Of a stretch of DNA of 44,016 bases, positions 31,014 through 39,562 are shown piece by piece; position 1 is the first letter of the stretch; each line of letters starts with the position of its first letter. Position numbers and translations under genes: made by a program. Source of the DNA: a virus; the IMG/VR virus record IMGVR_UViG_3300009034_000079, positions 1 through 44,016 of that record, one strand, 5' to 3'. The notes below the pieces were generated by a model that had not been told where the DNA came from, made no database searches, and was given only the letters and a program-made list of their open reading frames with translations.

Positions 31014-33427
31014 TACATCCCCTCCATCTCCCCCCAGTTCTCTCCCACTTTAAAGTCCACAGGGATTGTAAGCTCGCGCCCGTTCACCTGGTGAGAGATC
31101 GTCATCAGCTCCCTCATCATGGGGATGAGCCGCTGTACGTCACTCGGGTCAGCCTGCACAACAACTTCGTCGTGAATGTTGAGCAGAATCTCGCAGATCC
31201 TCTCTTGACACTCAAGGATACTGTGGATCTCCCGAATTGATATACAAAGTAATTCCCCCACGGTAGACTGAGGGACGAAAGCAATTGCTTTTCTATACAG
31301 ATCTGGTCCTCTTCTCCCATAAAAGATTCTCTTTCTCCCCAGCGGGGTAACGAGGGTTCTATCCGTGTCTATCTTCGCTTTCACCTGCCTCTTCCAGCCC
31401 TCGATCATCGGCCTCTTCATACGTATCTTCGCCAAGACATTCACACATTCCGAGTATTCAAAGTCGAAACCCTCTTTGAGGAGGCGGCTTTGCAGCTGGC
31501 GGGGGCCTATTTCATAGTTGTATCCATACTTCATGTGCTTCGCTGGTTGTCTCACCTCCTTCCCGAAGAGCTTCCTCACATCGTTAGGGTCTGTGTCCGG
31601 AGGCACGAGTCCGAGGTCCACAGCACTGATCCCGTGAATGTCGTCCCCTCTTAGAAAGGCTTCGATCTCCGCCTTCTCGTTGGCGAGCCAGGCTACTTCC
31701 CTGGCTTCAGCCTGACTAAAATCTGCGGAGATGAGGACTTTTCCTGGATCTGCAATGAATAGTTTACGAATCTCTGCTCCCTCCTCTCCACGGACTGGGA
31801 TATTTTGTAGATTGCCACCCCCTCCGAAAGGTGACTCAGAACTAGAGAGTCTCCAAGTTGTAGTTCCAGCTGGATTGTAGGTAGTGTGAAATCTTCCATC
31901 TTTGCTCACCTCCATTTCTACGTTAGTGGAAAGAAGCTTGAGAAATTTCCTCCTTCGACGGATCAGTTCTATCACAGGGTTAGTTGGGTGCAACCTCTTC
32001 AGGCGAAGGAGGGCCGCATCCTCCGTTGTAAGCTTCCCTCCTTTGTACTGCGGGGTGAGGCCCATGTCGACGTAGAGAAGTTGAACAAGATCCTTCGTGT
32101 AGGCTGTTGATACCTGATAAGAGCGGCCCATCAGCTTTTCGATCTCGACCGAGCACTCCTCTGCCCCTCTTGAGAAGAGTACACGAAGCTCCTCCCTCTT
32201 CTCCATGTCACATTTGACTCCACGGATGGTCATAGCGAGAAGGCTTGGATAGTATGACATGGACCGCTTGTACCCTTCCCACATGCCCAGTTGGCGACAA
32301 TCCTGTGAGATGATAGGCCATGCCTCGCGAGGGACGCAAACGTCTTTACCGTTGTAAATCGAGAGAGCGTGATCTCCAATCCTCTTCCCCCAAAGCTTAC
32401 CATCGTCCTTATAGTAAGGTTCCCACGTGTAAGACGAAGCGATGAAGTCGAGACCCTTAGGTAGGTGTGGGTAGGTGGCATGATGGCAAACCATAGTGTC
32501 ATCGACAGTGCCTTGCGCACACCGAAGGCCCCAAAATTTCCCCAGAATAGGTAAGTCATACATACCTCCTTGGAAGTTCTTCTGAACATCGTCGCGGAGG
32601 AAGAGCTCGGAGAGTGCAAAGAGGATTCTTCCGAACTCGCCTGCCGTCCAGTAAGGTCTTCCTTCCCAAATGAAGGGAATTGAGATGGCACTGACAGCGA
32701 GAGGGTCCCAGCAAAGGCCGAGCCTAGTGATAAGAGGGCCGGGAGGCCTCGTTTCAATGTCAACGGTACAGGTAGAACCACTTGGAATTTCTGAGATGAA
32801 GCGGATGACCTCGGTAAGAGTTTGCGGCAGAGTGATGTTGCGGTTAGGAGTAGGAAACATTGGCGTCAAACTCTGTTCTTTCACCCTTTGAAAGTCCCGG
32901 ATCGAGATCGGCAGAAGGTTCATCGCCTTCTTTTCGCTCTTTCTCTGCCCCTTTTCTTGAAGATGTTTCCTCACGTATTCTGGGTGATAGGTGCAGTAGA
33001 CCTTTAAACCAGGTGCTAGGACGCATGGCAGTAAACTTCCTCTCCACTTCGTTATCCTCCTCTTCCCCGCAAGAACCCACATGGCCTCGGCTCCAAGGGC
33101 CACTACTACATTAGGACGGTGTTCCTCGAGAAGCCTTCGAAGCCTCTCTACGTGTTGGGCTCCAAGGTCGTTGAGATATTGTTTCTTGGTATCTATGTAG
33201 AAGAAACCCGTATCGTCGCGAGGGGGTCTTTCTTCGAATAGGTTCTCCAGGCGAACCTCTGCTCGAAGGAGGCCGACTTGTCGGAGGACGAGGTCAAGGA
33301 GGCCACCCGCTCCTCTTGGATTAGCGAAGGGATGACCGGCCTTTATCTCCTCACGAGAAGGGGCCATGCCCACGAACCAGAGATCAGAATCAAGAGGGCC
33401 GCTCCCCTTTACAAGTACTTTGGTCAC
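31013..33427 (-). CDS. DNA polymerase I (family A) with N-terminal uracil-DNA-glycosylase-like domain
   Basis: 804 aa. Residues about 12-155 resemble family 4-type uracil-DNA glycosylase: FVGMAPSREEIKAGHPFANP, a NLFEERPP motif and YHPEYV. The 3'-5' exonuclease follows: DIETRPP (D223, E225), NFQGGMYDLPIL, and a later acidic site in DHALSIYNGKDV. The polymerase has motif A DFSQAEAREV, motif B (R626, K630, Y634) and motif C IHDEV (about 751-755). Tyr at the position of E. coli Phe762 would lower discrimination against dideoxynucleotides. It is the replication polymerase of this phage. A GTG start follows GGGAGGAG. A glycosylase-like N-terminal domain is known in the SPO1 polymerase. Confidence 0.9.
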   Translation of the reverse strand: MTKVLVKGSGPLDSDLWFVGMAPSREEIKAGHPFANPRGAGGLLDLVLRQVGLLRAEVRLENLFEERPPRDDTGFFYIDTKKQYLNDLGAQHVERLRRLLEEHRPNVVVALGAEAMWVLAGKRRITKWRGSLLPCVLAPGLKVYCTYHPEYVRKHLQEKGQRKSEKKAMNLLPISIRDFQRVKEQSLTPMFPTPNRNITLPQTLTEVIRFISEIPSGSTCTVDIETRPPGPLITRLGLCWDPLAVSAISIPFIWEGRPYWTAGEFGRILFALSELFLRDDVQKNFQGGMYDLPILGKFWGLRCAQGTVDDTMVCHHATYPHLPKGLDFIASSYTWEPYYKDDGKLWGKRIGDHALSIYNGKDVCVPREAWPIISQDCRQLGMWEGYKRSMSYYPSLLAMTIRGVKCDMEKREELRVLFSRGAEECSVEIEKLMGRSYQVSTAYTKDLVQLLYVDMGLTPQYKGGKLTTEDAALLRLKRLHPTNPVIELIRRRRKFLKLLSTNVEMEVSKDGRFHTTYNPAGTTTWRLSSSESPFGGGGNLQNIPVRGEEGAEIRKLFIADPGKVLISADFSQAEAREVAWLANEKAEIEAFLRGDDIHGISAVDLGLVPPDTDPNDVRKLFGKEVRQPAKHMKYGYNYEIGPRQLQSRLLKEGFDFEYSECVNVLAKIRMKRPMIEGWKRQVKAKIDTDRTLVTPLGRKRIFYGRRGPDLYRKAIAFVPQSTVGELLCISIREIHSILECQERICEILLNIHDEVVVQADPSDVQRLIPMMRELMTISHQVNGRELTIPVDFKVGENWGEMEGM

Positions 33428-33597
33428 CTTCTTCTCCTCCCGCAGGTCGGACAGAAGCGATGCCTAGGCCACTCGCCGCAGCAGTGCCACCGCTTCCGTC
33501 CTTCTCGCATCTCCCTTTCCCGCTTTAGTTCCCTCATTTCCTTTTCCCTTGCGTGTGACAGATATGGTTCACATTGCTCTCTTGGTGGTCCACACAT
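33424..33597 (-). CDS. very small zinc-finger-like protein, 57 aa
   Basis: ATG at 33597 follows GGGGAGGTGAG. A charged coiled middle (REKEMRELKREREMREGRK) is followed by HCCGEWPRHRFCPTCGRRRR; the CC plus CPTC form a zinc site. Its stop overlaps the GTG of the polymerase gene. The end is closely similar to the partial gene at 43971-44016 (CPTCGRR), so the phage may carry two related copies. Confidence 0.65.
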   Translation of the reverse strand: MCGPPREQCEPYLSHAREKEMRELKREREMREGRKRWHCCGEWPRHRFCPTCGRRRR

Positions 33598-33601
33598 ACT
33601 C

Positions 33602-33784
33602 TCACCTCCCCTGCGCCCTTCTGTAGATCTCTTCTAGGATCTCGATCTGGTCATAGCTGAGCTTCCCCTTCCTCTGGAACTGGTTCCCGAAGCTCTCCAA
33701 GAGATCGAGCTCTCTGTCCGTGAACTGATCAGGGTGCATTGTCTGTATAGACAGAAAGACGTGCTTGATCCTCTCAATACTCAC
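33602..33784 (-). CDS. hypothetical protein, 60 aa
   Basis: The GTG at 33784 has GGAGGTG seven bases upstream, inside the preceding gene. Product MSIERIKHVFLSIQTMHPDQ... is helical, ending QIEILEEIYRRAQGR. An upstream in-frame start at 33826 lacks a ribosome site. Unknown function. Confidence 0.6.
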   Translation of the reverse strand: MSIERIKHVFLSIQTMHPDQFTDRELDLLESFGNQFQRKGKLSYDQIEILEEIYRRAQGR

Positions 33785-34004
33785 TAAGCACCTCCACTCC
33801 CTCACTCCCGGGCCCGAAGCAGGCATCGAAACAGATCTCGCACATTCCGCTTATCTGATATTCCTTCCTACCAGCCTCACTGTAGAACCTGTTCTCTGTC
33901 GCGGGATTCCTGCACTCGATACAGATCCCCTTTTCCATGGCCTCGGCTTTCGTCATGCCGAAGGCCTTCCTTGCCGTTTCATCTTTCAGCTTCTCCAAAG
34001 ACAT
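33774..34004 (-). CDS. zinc-finger-like protein, 76 aa
   Basis: ATG 34004 with GAAAGGAG upstream. A charged N-terminal helix, then CIEC (about 28-31) and CEICFDAC (about 54-61) give a treble-clef-like or zinc-ribbon arrangement. Lies between the methyltransferase fusion and the polymerase cluster. Confidence 0.65.
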   Translation of the reverse strand: MSLEKLKDETARKAFGMTKAEAMEKGICIECRNPATENRFYSEAGRKEYQISGMCEICFDACFGPGSEGVEVLSEY

Positions 34005-34005
34005 T

Positions 34006-35394
34006 TCATTCTCCTTTCGCTGCTCCAACTGCTTGCAGCAGGTTGAGCAGACTCTTCTGCCTATTCCCTATTACATTCTCCCAGCCATACCACATCGGCC
34101 TCAACTTAGGGTTCATTTCGCAAGCAACAAAAGCCGGTCCTGTGCCGTACATCGGGTCGAGAACCACATCTCCGGGATAGCAACTTCTTTTCAGAAGATT
34201 GTCATAGAGCTGCCAAGGCTTAGCGCTTGGATGCCCTTTCTTCTGCTCTGGGGTCAAGGCTTTGACATCAGTGATTGAATCCCCGATTTTTTCGACGAGA
34301 TCCCGTGAGCCTTTTCGAGCAAACGCAATAGGCTCATAAGAAGCACCCGGCCACTTTTCCGGCTGCCGAGTGGACTTAATGCCGGGCTTAGCCCAAATAA
34401 TAGGCCGTCGGTTAACCTCGAAGCCAGCGCGAGCAAGATGGAAATAGACAAAGCGATGATGAACAATGCCAAAGAACACATAAAGATGACTGTCAGGACG
34501 CATCGCTTCGTAGAGGAGGCGAGCGTAGACAGGAAACTCCGCCTTGAACTTCTCCTTGGTATCTTCATAAGATATTCCTTGCAAAACCCCATCCTCGACC
34601 TTCTCATGGAGGCCCACTCCCCAGGGAGGGTCAAAGAATACGAGACCGGGTGGTCCCAAGTAGAGCTCTTTCTTGTGGAGCATTTCCATAGCATCTGCCA
34701 CAATAAGCCTCTTGTCCCAGGCACTCACCTTGCCCTTGAGAAGTTGTTCCCTCGTCAAAGATGGCCTTTCCCCAGGCATCCTCTTCTCTTCTACCGCTGC
34801 TAAGCTCTCCGCCTTCTCTGCCTGTACGTGCCATTGCGCTTCCTTCTTCAACTTCTTCATCACTTTCTTCATATCAGTCAGGGTCTTCGCTTTTTGCATC
34901 TCTGGGGAGTGTGGCAGGATCTTTGCCATGATAAGCTCTTCGCTCAGGAGGGCTTGGGACTGGCCGAGCATCTTCGCTGTGTCCTCTTGCCTCCAGCCTT
35001 CACCGTATCTAAGCGAAGAGGGGTCGGTGGGGTCTCCGAATTGTTTCTGTTTTATAGCATGGAGAGCTTCCTTTGCAAGGACTCTTTCCTGAGGGGTGTA
35101 CTGCTCGCGATAGATGTTCTCATGGAATTCCATCTCCCTAAGCATCAATTCATCCACTTCGTCTATGTAGACTGCCTCGATCTCTCTTCCAAGATGCTTA
35201 CAGGCGCGAAGCCTCCGCTCTCCTACTACAAGTTCTCCCTCCCTTGTTATAACAACTGGCTGGATTTGGCCCAGCTCAAGTATCGACTTTATTAAAAGCT
35301 GCAGTTCGTGCTGATCGAACTCCTTCCTGAATCGCCCCTCCGGCACCTGCACCTCCGAGGGGTCGAGTAGAATCAGATTGCGAGGCTTTTTCAC
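34006..35394 (-). CDS. ParB-like domain fused to N6-adenine DNA methyltransferase
   Basis: 462 aa. Residues about 9-90 are a ParB/sulfiredoxin-type domain with the VVGERRLRACKHLG motif; a ParB-like HTH region follows (about 95-165). The methyltransferase has catalytic DPPW (255-258) before the SAM-binding motif (VLDPMYGTGPAF, about 423-434), the beta-class order. It could methylate phage DNA at sites chosen by the ParB part, protecting it from host restriction, or modify the host's DNA. A GTG start is used, with GGAGGA upstream. No restriction enzyme partner is seen. Confidence 0.85.
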   Translation of the reverse strand: MKKPRNLILLDPSEVQVPEGRFRKEFDQHELQLLIKSILELGQIQPVVITREGELVVGERRLRACKHLGREIEAVYIDEVDELMLREMEFHENIYREQYTPQERVLAKEALHAIKQKQFGDPTDPSSLRYGEGWRQEDTAKMLGQSQALLSEELIMAKILPHSPEMQKAKTLTDMKKVMKKLKKEAQWHVQAEKAESLAAVEEKRMPGERPSLTREQLLKGKVSAWDKRLIVADAMEMLHKKELYLGPPGLVFFDPPWGVGLHEKVEDGVLQGISYEDTKEKFKAEFPVYARLLYEAMRPDSHLYVFFGIVHHRFVYFHLARAGFEVNRRPIIWAKPGIKSTRQPEKWPGASYEPIAFARKGSRDLVEKIGDSITDVKALTPEQKKGHPSAKPWQLYDNLLKRSCYPGDVVLDPMYGTGPAFVACEMNPKLRPMWYGWENVIGNRQKSLLNLLQAVGAAKGE

Positions 35395-35600
35395 TCCTCA
35401 TCCTCCTCCTCCGGTCTATGGCCGGGAGGATACGTCCCAATGATCTCGTGATAGACCTGGGTTGCAACCCCTTCTCCGACCACCTTGCAGTGCATGTCAA
35501 AGACCACGACCAGCAAGTAGGCTATCGCGTGGTCCGTGGAGACAACCTGCTTTGCCAGTTCCTTCACTTGCTCCTTCACCTTCTCCTTTTCCTCAGCCAT
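35391..35600 (-). CDS. hypothetical protein, 69 aa
   Basis: Helical N-terminus rich in Lys/Glu, then a short hydrophobic strand (IAYLLVVVFDMHCKV) and an acidic tail. GGAGGAGG directly before the ATG. Overlaps the methyltransferase start. Unknown function. Confidence 0.6.
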   Translation of the reverse strand: MAEEKEKVKEQVKELAKQVVSTDHAIAYLLVVVFDMHCKVVGEGVATQVYHEIIGTYPPGHRPEEEDEE

Positions 35601-35862
35601 CCTCCTCCTCCTTTATCATGTCTATATACTGTTGAGGTGTCATGCCTGCTGCACTCAAGATTCGAAGGACCTCCTCAGTCTTCCTCTTCTTCTCTGCCTG
35701 CTCAGCACTTCTCGTACCCTTACGCTGGCCCTTCACTTGCAGAGGCTGCTTCAATCCTTCCTGTATTCTCTCCATCTCCTCATAGACCTTCGCAACGAGC
35801 TTCCCATCCGAAAGCTCAGAAGGAGCCTCGCCTATGACGAGACGGAGGCCATCCATGCTCAT
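35593..35862 (-). CDS. hypothetical protein, 89 aa
   Basis: The ATG overlaps the upstream stop (ATGA). A small globular start (LRLVIGEAPSELSDGKLV), then a charged helical C-terminus with a Lys/Arg-rich stretch and the ending GMTPQQYIDMIKEEEDG. Not recognised. Confidence 0.6.
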   Translation of the reverse strand: MSMDGLRLVIGEAPSELSDGKLVAKVYEEMERIQEGLKQPLQVKGQRKGTRSAEQAEKKRKTEEVLRILSAAGMTPQQYIDMIKEEEDG

Positions 35863-36059
35863 CCTTGGAGAACCTCCTCCCTCGTTTCCTTCCTTAGCTC
35901 CTTGATCGTCTTTTCGTCATCCTCCACCACCGCTTCGAGACATTTTCTTATGAAGAGCTGTGTCTCTCCGTACCACGGTAGTTTAAGGCGAAACTTCTCG
36001 AAGAGCTCTGGGGAGATGCGGGCGCATACCCTTCGTTCCTTCCCTCTCATTCCGAACAT
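35859..36059 (-). CDS. ribbon-helix-helix-like DNA-binding protein, 66 aa
   Basis: RRVCARISPELFEKFRLKL followed by LFIRKCLEAVVED is the beta-strand, helix, helix pattern of small RHH/Arc-type repressors, where the second helix dimerises. AGGGAGGAAG precedes its ATG. It is the only RHH candidate near palindrome copy F and therefore one possible binder of the dispersed palindromes. Confidence 0.6.
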   Translation of the reverse strand: MFGMRGKERRVCARISPELFEKFRLKLPWYGETQLFIRKCLEAVVEDDEKTIKELRKETREEVLQG

Positions 36060-36077
36060 CCTTCCTCCCTATCAATC

Positions 36078-36452
36078 CTATTTAAGTGCCAAGAGGAGTT
36101 TTTCTTCGTCTACCTCGTTGGCTATCTCGACGAAGTCAATGTCCTCGATGCCAGACGTCACTGCGTCAGCCGGGACCAGCCTTATAGGGGGCCCGAGCCA
36201 CCCGAAGCAGTGCTTCTTACCTCCCGCGATCCAAGCATCGACCTCTCCCAAGTCGTCGCCGACTCTTTTTAGTCCTCTGAGAAGCTCCAACGCTTCTCTG
36301 CTAATTCCCAGGCGAGTGCCCGTGTCAGTCACCAGGCACCCTATTCTGTTTCCTCCCATCGGGAGATAATTCCTGTCCGCCGTCTCGTCGATGGTCCAAA
36401 TCAGGATGTCCCCCTTGTACGCGAGCACCTTTACCTTTAAATCTACCAACAT
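36078..36452 (-). CDS. hypothetical protein, 124 aa
   Basis: ATG 36452 with AGGGAGGAAGGA upstream. The sequence shows a beta-rich N-terminal half (LVDLKVKVLAYKGDILIWTI) and a C-terminal half with GPPIRLVPADAVTSGIED. No family recognised. It is the first gene after palindrome copy F. Confidence 0.65.
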   Translation of the reverse strand: MLVDLKVKVLAYKGDILIWTIDETADRNYLPMGGNRIGCLVTDTGTRLGISREALELLRGLKRVGDDLGEVDAWIAGGKKHCFGWLGPPIRLVPADAVTSGIEDIDFVEIANEVDEEKLLLALK

Positions 36453-36509
36453 ATCCTTCCTCCCTATCACCTGCGAAATGAACCAGACTCCCCCCGAGCA
36501 ACTAGCCCC

Positions 36510-36552
36510 CTCCTTGCTGAGAAACCGAGAGCTGTTGATACATAGCAAGGAG
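36510..36552. repeat. 9-bp inverted repeat in the leader of gene 36078-36452
   Basis: CTCCTTGCT (36510-36518) and AGCAAGGAG (36544-36552), perfectly complementary with a 25-base spacer. In the leftward RNA one arm reads AGCAAGGAG, which resembles a ribosome-binding sequence, so the hairpin could mask it. Function is a guess. Confidence 0.45.
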
Positions 36553-36563
36553 TCCAGTCCACA

Positions 36564-36592
36564 GACACATATCACGATGTGATATGCTTCTC
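36564..36592. repeat. dispersed palindrome, copy F (operator-like)
   Basis: Core ATATCAC-GAT-GTGATAT (36569-36585), identical over 17 bases to copy A, with outer arm GCTTCTC. It lies directly after the end of gene 36597-37049 and about 115 bases before the start of gene 36078-36452. Confidence 0.85.
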
Positions 36593-36596
36593 GCTG

Positions 36597-37049
36597 CTAT
36601 ATTGTGTAAGGCATAAGTATTCCGGAGATCTCGTTCCAGATGTCTTCCGGGTCCTCGGGGTTGATCCTTTGGATGACATTAGCCTTGCACATGGCGTCCT
36701 CTGGGATCGTGAAGCTCGAGCCCTCGATTGTGCCCCCCAGGGCCCGGACGTTCTTCTCGATCTGACTCATCTTGAAGTCCGCGACGGTTCCTCCTCTTCT
36801 GGTCTTTCGGGAGAAGTCCTCTGTTTCGTGTGAGGGCAAGGACATCCAGATCATGAAGGGGCGTCCGTTGTGGTCTGGGTCACTCTCACCGAAGACTTCG
36901 AGTTCCAGAATACAGTTCTCCCCGTTGTCGTTCTTGTTCCTCTCCAGGTAGGCAGGCTTTGTGAGCCTCATTCCATAGGGAGCGACGGGGAGGGGTTTCG
37001 GCGTTTCGATCTCGTCGAAAGCCTTTCCAGTGATGTCAAAAGTTACCAT
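36597..37049 (-). CDS. single-stranded-DNA-binding-like protein
   Basis: 150 aa. Beta-rich with an acidic, Pro-containing C-terminal part; ERNKNDNGENCILELEVF and the small-residue GRPFMIWMSL fit an OB-like fold of phage DNA-binding proteins. It precedes a Sak4-like recombinase (two genes upstream in the transcript), and SSB/Sak4 pairs are common. No strong motif; the call is from fold impression plus context. Confidence 0.5.
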   Translation of the reverse strand: MVTFDITGKAFDEIETPKPLPVAPYGMRLTKPAYLERNKNDNGENCILELEVFGESDPDHNGRPFMIWMSLPSHETEDFSRKTRRGGTVADFKMSQIEKNVRALGGTIEGSSFTIPEDAMCKANVIQRINPEDPEDIWNEISGILMPYTI

Positions 37050-37067
37050 CTTTTTCCTCCTTCTTTT

Positions 37068-37325
37068 CTAGAGCCCTAAGGCCCTTGTTATTATGCACTC
37101 GACGACGGGCAGGTCTTCGAGGGGCCAGCCCGAAGTGCGTATGAGCATTATGATGTCCAGTGCAACGTTCAACTTCCTGGTCCCTTCGTCCAGTCTGCTG
37201 AGCCTCCGTGCCTCGATCTCCTGGGGGCTGAGGGTCCTCGGATGAATCCTGCCTGGCCTCCCGGCCCCCTCGCCAAGCTGCTCAGCAGCCGTTTCCGGTC
37301 GGAACATCTCTTCATTCTCTGCCAT
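37068..37325 (-). CDS. hypothetical protein, 85 aa
   Basis: ATG 37325 with GGAAGGTGAT upstream. Disordered N-terminus, then helices (EIEARRLSRLDEGTRKLNV, ALDIIMLIR). Lies between recombinase and SSB-like genes, so possibly a recombination accessory protein. Not recognised. Confidence 0.6.
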   Translation of the reverse strand: MAENEEMFRPETAAEQLGEGAGRPGRIHPRTLSPQEIEARRLSRLDEGTRKLNVALDIIMLIRTSGWPLEDLPVVECIITRALGL

Positions 37326-37330
37326 TTCTA

Positions 37331-38113
37331 TCACCTTCCCTTCAGCTGTAGGTTAATGCCCCTCTTCGCGAGGAGCTTTGTGAAGCTAGGATCTGGCCCA
37401 ACGATAGCCTTCCAATACTTCTGCCCTGTGTTGAGTGAACTCTTCAGATAGGGACGTTGGGGTTCTACGCTTGTCCTCCAATAAAACTCTGTAATCTCTT
37501 TCCCATCCTTGTCCTTGGCGGGTACACCGTAGCATTGGTAGACCTCGCGGAAGCGGCGCACGATGAGTGGGGCGTCTTGTCCCCTGACCGTTGGAAAGTA
37601 AAAGATTCGGTTAAGGAATTCGTCCTTGTCGTGATACTCATGAACTGTGCCGATGAAGTTGATCGGAGCGTGAAGGAAATACTCCCAGACTGCCCGAGCT
37701 TCTCTTTTCTCTACTCTGTAATGGTTGGAGACCTCCGAGCCTCCAGGTCCCCTCGTAGAGTCAGTCATAAGGGCATAGCCCATAGCCATTTCATAGAGCA
37801 TGGAGAGAGAATCTCCTACAACGGTGTCGTAGGGAAGAGTTCCCTTAGTAATCTCTGTTCTAAGTTCCTTCATTACCTGGACATTCTGCATCCAGCGCTT
37901 GAAGGGCTCGGGGTCTTTGTACTGGATGATCTCGATGTTGGGCAAGCCGTATAGGACTTCTCCGCCGTTGTCCCAGTCAAGGAACAGGGTCTTTCCAGGC
38001 ATTGTGGCAGCTGCCGTTGTCTTGCCACCTCCAGCCTCGCCTATGAGAAGGGCCTTTAGATAGAAACCGGCCCCGTACTTGAGATCACTTGCCTTCACTG
38101 GTTCCAGTGACAT
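37331..38113 (-). CDS. Sak4-like RecA-type ATPase (AAA_24), single-strand annealing
   Basis: 260 aa. Walker A GEAGGGKTT is near residue 24-32 (LLIGEAGGGKTTAAATMPG), followed by LFLDWDNGG and a Walker B-like VVGDS. The length and the start with strand-P-loop match the phage Sak4/AAA_24 ATPases that pair homologous DNA. AAGGAGGA precedes the ATG. An SSB-like gene and a Cas4-like nuclease gene flank it, forming a recombination module. Confidence 0.8.
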   Translation of the reverse strand: MSLEPVKASDLKYGAGFYLKALLIGEAGGGKTTAAATMPGKTLFLDWDNGGEVLYGLPNIEIIQYKDPEPFKRWMQNVQVMKELRTEITKGTLPYDTVVGDSLSMLYEMAMGYALMTDSTRGPGGSEVSNHYRVEKREARAVWEYFLHAPINFIGTVHEYHDKDEFLNRIFYFPTVRGQDAPLIVRRFREVYQCYGVPAKDKDGKEITEFYWRTSVEPQRPYLKSSLNTGQKYWKAIVGPDPSFTKLLAKRGINLQLKGR

Positions 38114-38303
38114 CTTCTATCCTCCTTAGCTCGGCGTTTACAATGTCGCGCAGGTGGCGGAGCAAGATCACCCTGGATTTCGAGAAGAGGGCAATTCCGT
38201 GGGCTCGCTCGTCCCACTCCCTGATGAACAGTTCCACCCATTCTGCGTCGTCAGCGGTGTCGCTCTTTAGTTCCACGCTTACTCCGTGAAGGTTCATAAA
38301 CAT
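38085..38303 (-). CDS. hypothetical protein, 72 aa
   Basis: GAAGGAGGAC upstream of the ATG. A beta start (MFMNLHGVSVELKSDTA) and a long helix (VILLRHLRDIVNAELRRIED). Overlaps the recombinase gene by 29 bases. Unknown. Confidence 0.6.
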   Translation of the reverse strand: MFMNLHGVSVELKSDTADDAEWVELFIREWDERAHGIALFSKSRVILLRHLRDIVNAELRRIEDVTGTSEGK

Positions 38304-38307
38304 TTCC

Positions 38308-38583
38308 CTAGTCCTCCTTCAGCACTTGAAAGAGATGCCAGACAAACGGTCCCTGCTGGAATGTGCCTTGATGGTACAGAGTGTCATACTCGTCATCTTC
38401 GATGGGGTGGCCAGTCCCGACCACTCGAAAGTCCGTTGGCTCCGTGGCGACGTCCGGGTCTACGATCGCCCAGATACAGGGTGTGCCGTCTTGGCACTCG
38501 ACATGGACGATCTCGTTTACCATCGGCAGGTTCAGGCTGAACCTCTTTTCTATCTCGAATTCGTACTTAAAGATTTTCCTCAT
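38308..38583 (-). CDS. DUF7352-like small protein, 91 aa
   Basis: ATG 38583 with GGAAAGGATAG upstream. The sequence follows a family of small phage proteins: KIFKYEFEIEKRFSLNLP, then EIVHVECQDGTPCIWAIVDPD, then a conserved GTGHPI element and a final aromatic strand (FVWHLFQVL). These are strongly beta-rich and of unknown role. Confidence 0.65.
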   Translation of the reverse strand: MRKIFKYEFEIEKRFSLNLPMVNEIVHVECQDGTPCIWAIVDPDVATEPTDFRVVGTGHPIEDDEYDTLYHQGTFQQGPFVWHLFQVLKED

Positions 38584-38587
38584 TTCC

Positions 38588-39562
38588 CTATCCTTTCCTT
38601 TCCCAGGGTTTCCACTGTTCCCTGTAGGTGTAAAGATTCCCTGGTACATGTGTCTTCTCCGGGGGTGTATTCATCGCGCAGAGAAGGCTATACATACAAG
38701 ACTTGAGCCCATAACCTCCATGACAGAACCTCCCTGTCATGGGCCAGGACCATTCTGGCCAATGGGAATTCCAGGTAGGCCTGATCGGCCTCCCGAGGTG
38801 GGTCGAGTACTTCTTGCGCCATCTGTCAAAGGGATGCCCCCACTGCGCCCTGATTCCTTCCACCCTACCCTTCCATTCCTCCTCGAAGCGGAGAAGCTCA
38901 AAGGAACTCCGCTGCTCTATCCCTCTTATAAAGAGCTCTCTTTCTGTTGTTTCCTTCTTCGGGATCAGGAGTGAGGCGATGTTCATAAGACAGCCCCACG
39001 GCTCCTCTTCTATAGTCCGGTGAAGTCCCCAAATGTACTGCGTTGGCTGCAGGTGAAGCCGGAACTGTGGAAGAGTGTTGTCCGTGATATAGAACTTCAT
39101 TGTCTTGTTTTCCAGGACGAGCGGCCCGTAGGGCTCCCATCTTATATAGCCATCCATCGCGCCGCCTAGGGAGAAGTCGGAGAGGGGATAGGCCCAACCG
39201 AGCTCGCACCTCACAAAGAGCCAAGGCTCTATGGGGAATTGCATAATGTAGAGGGAAAAAAGGTTGAGAAGATTGGCGTGGCTTCTTGCTTCATCAAGGA
39301 TGGGTGTCTGGCAGGCCGCGTAGGTTTTAAGAATGGCCGCTTGTCCCTGGGCTAGGCGTTCGCCCTGAGTGCCCTCGCTATTGTACCACTTCGTAAGGGC
39401 CGCTTGCCATGCTCGGCCAGCCGTGAAGTAATCCGGTTCTTCGAGGGGAACAACTCCTCGGAGGAACCAGTAGAGTTTCCTGGGGCAGTCGTCCCAATGG
39501 TCTCCCATTGTGTAATCGAAGATAGAAGGTGGACCTTCTTCTCTAAGTTGCTCGTCTGTCAT
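38588..39562 (-). CDS. Cas4/RecB-like PD-(D/E)XK nuclease with Fe-S-type cysteines
   Basis: 324 aa. N-terminal CPRKLYWFLRG (Cys26) is typical of this superfamily; GGAMDGYIRW and VLENKTMKF carry the metal-binding Asp and the E-x-K. The C-terminus has RFCHGGYGLKSCMYSLLC, three Cys which with Cys26 would bind a 4Fe-4S cluster as in Cas4 and AddB. The enzyme probably cuts single-stranded or double-stranded DNA ends for recombination or host DNA breakdown. GGGAGGTGA precedes the ATG. Confidence 0.8.
   Translation of the reverse strand: MTDEQLREEGPPSIFDYTMGDHWDDCPRKLYWFLRGVVPLEEPDYFTAGRAWQAALTKWYNSEGTQGERLAQGQAAILKTYAACQTPILDEARSHANLLNLFSLYIMQFPIEPWLFVRCELGWAYPLSDFSLGGAMDGYIRWEPYGPLVLENKTMKFYITDNTLPQFRLHLQPTQYIWGLHRTIEEEPWGCLMNIASLLIPKKETTERELFIRGIEQRSSFELLRFEEEWKGRVEGIRAQWGHPFDRWRKKYSTHLGRPIRPTWNSHWPEWSWPMTGRFCHGGYGLKSCMYSLLCAMNTPPEKTHVPGNLYTYREQWKPWERKG

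Noticed and set aside
36541-36600. Transcription terminator at palindrome F
   Set aside because: No T-tract follows the palindrome on either strand; shared sequence at six sites fits a protein-binding site better.
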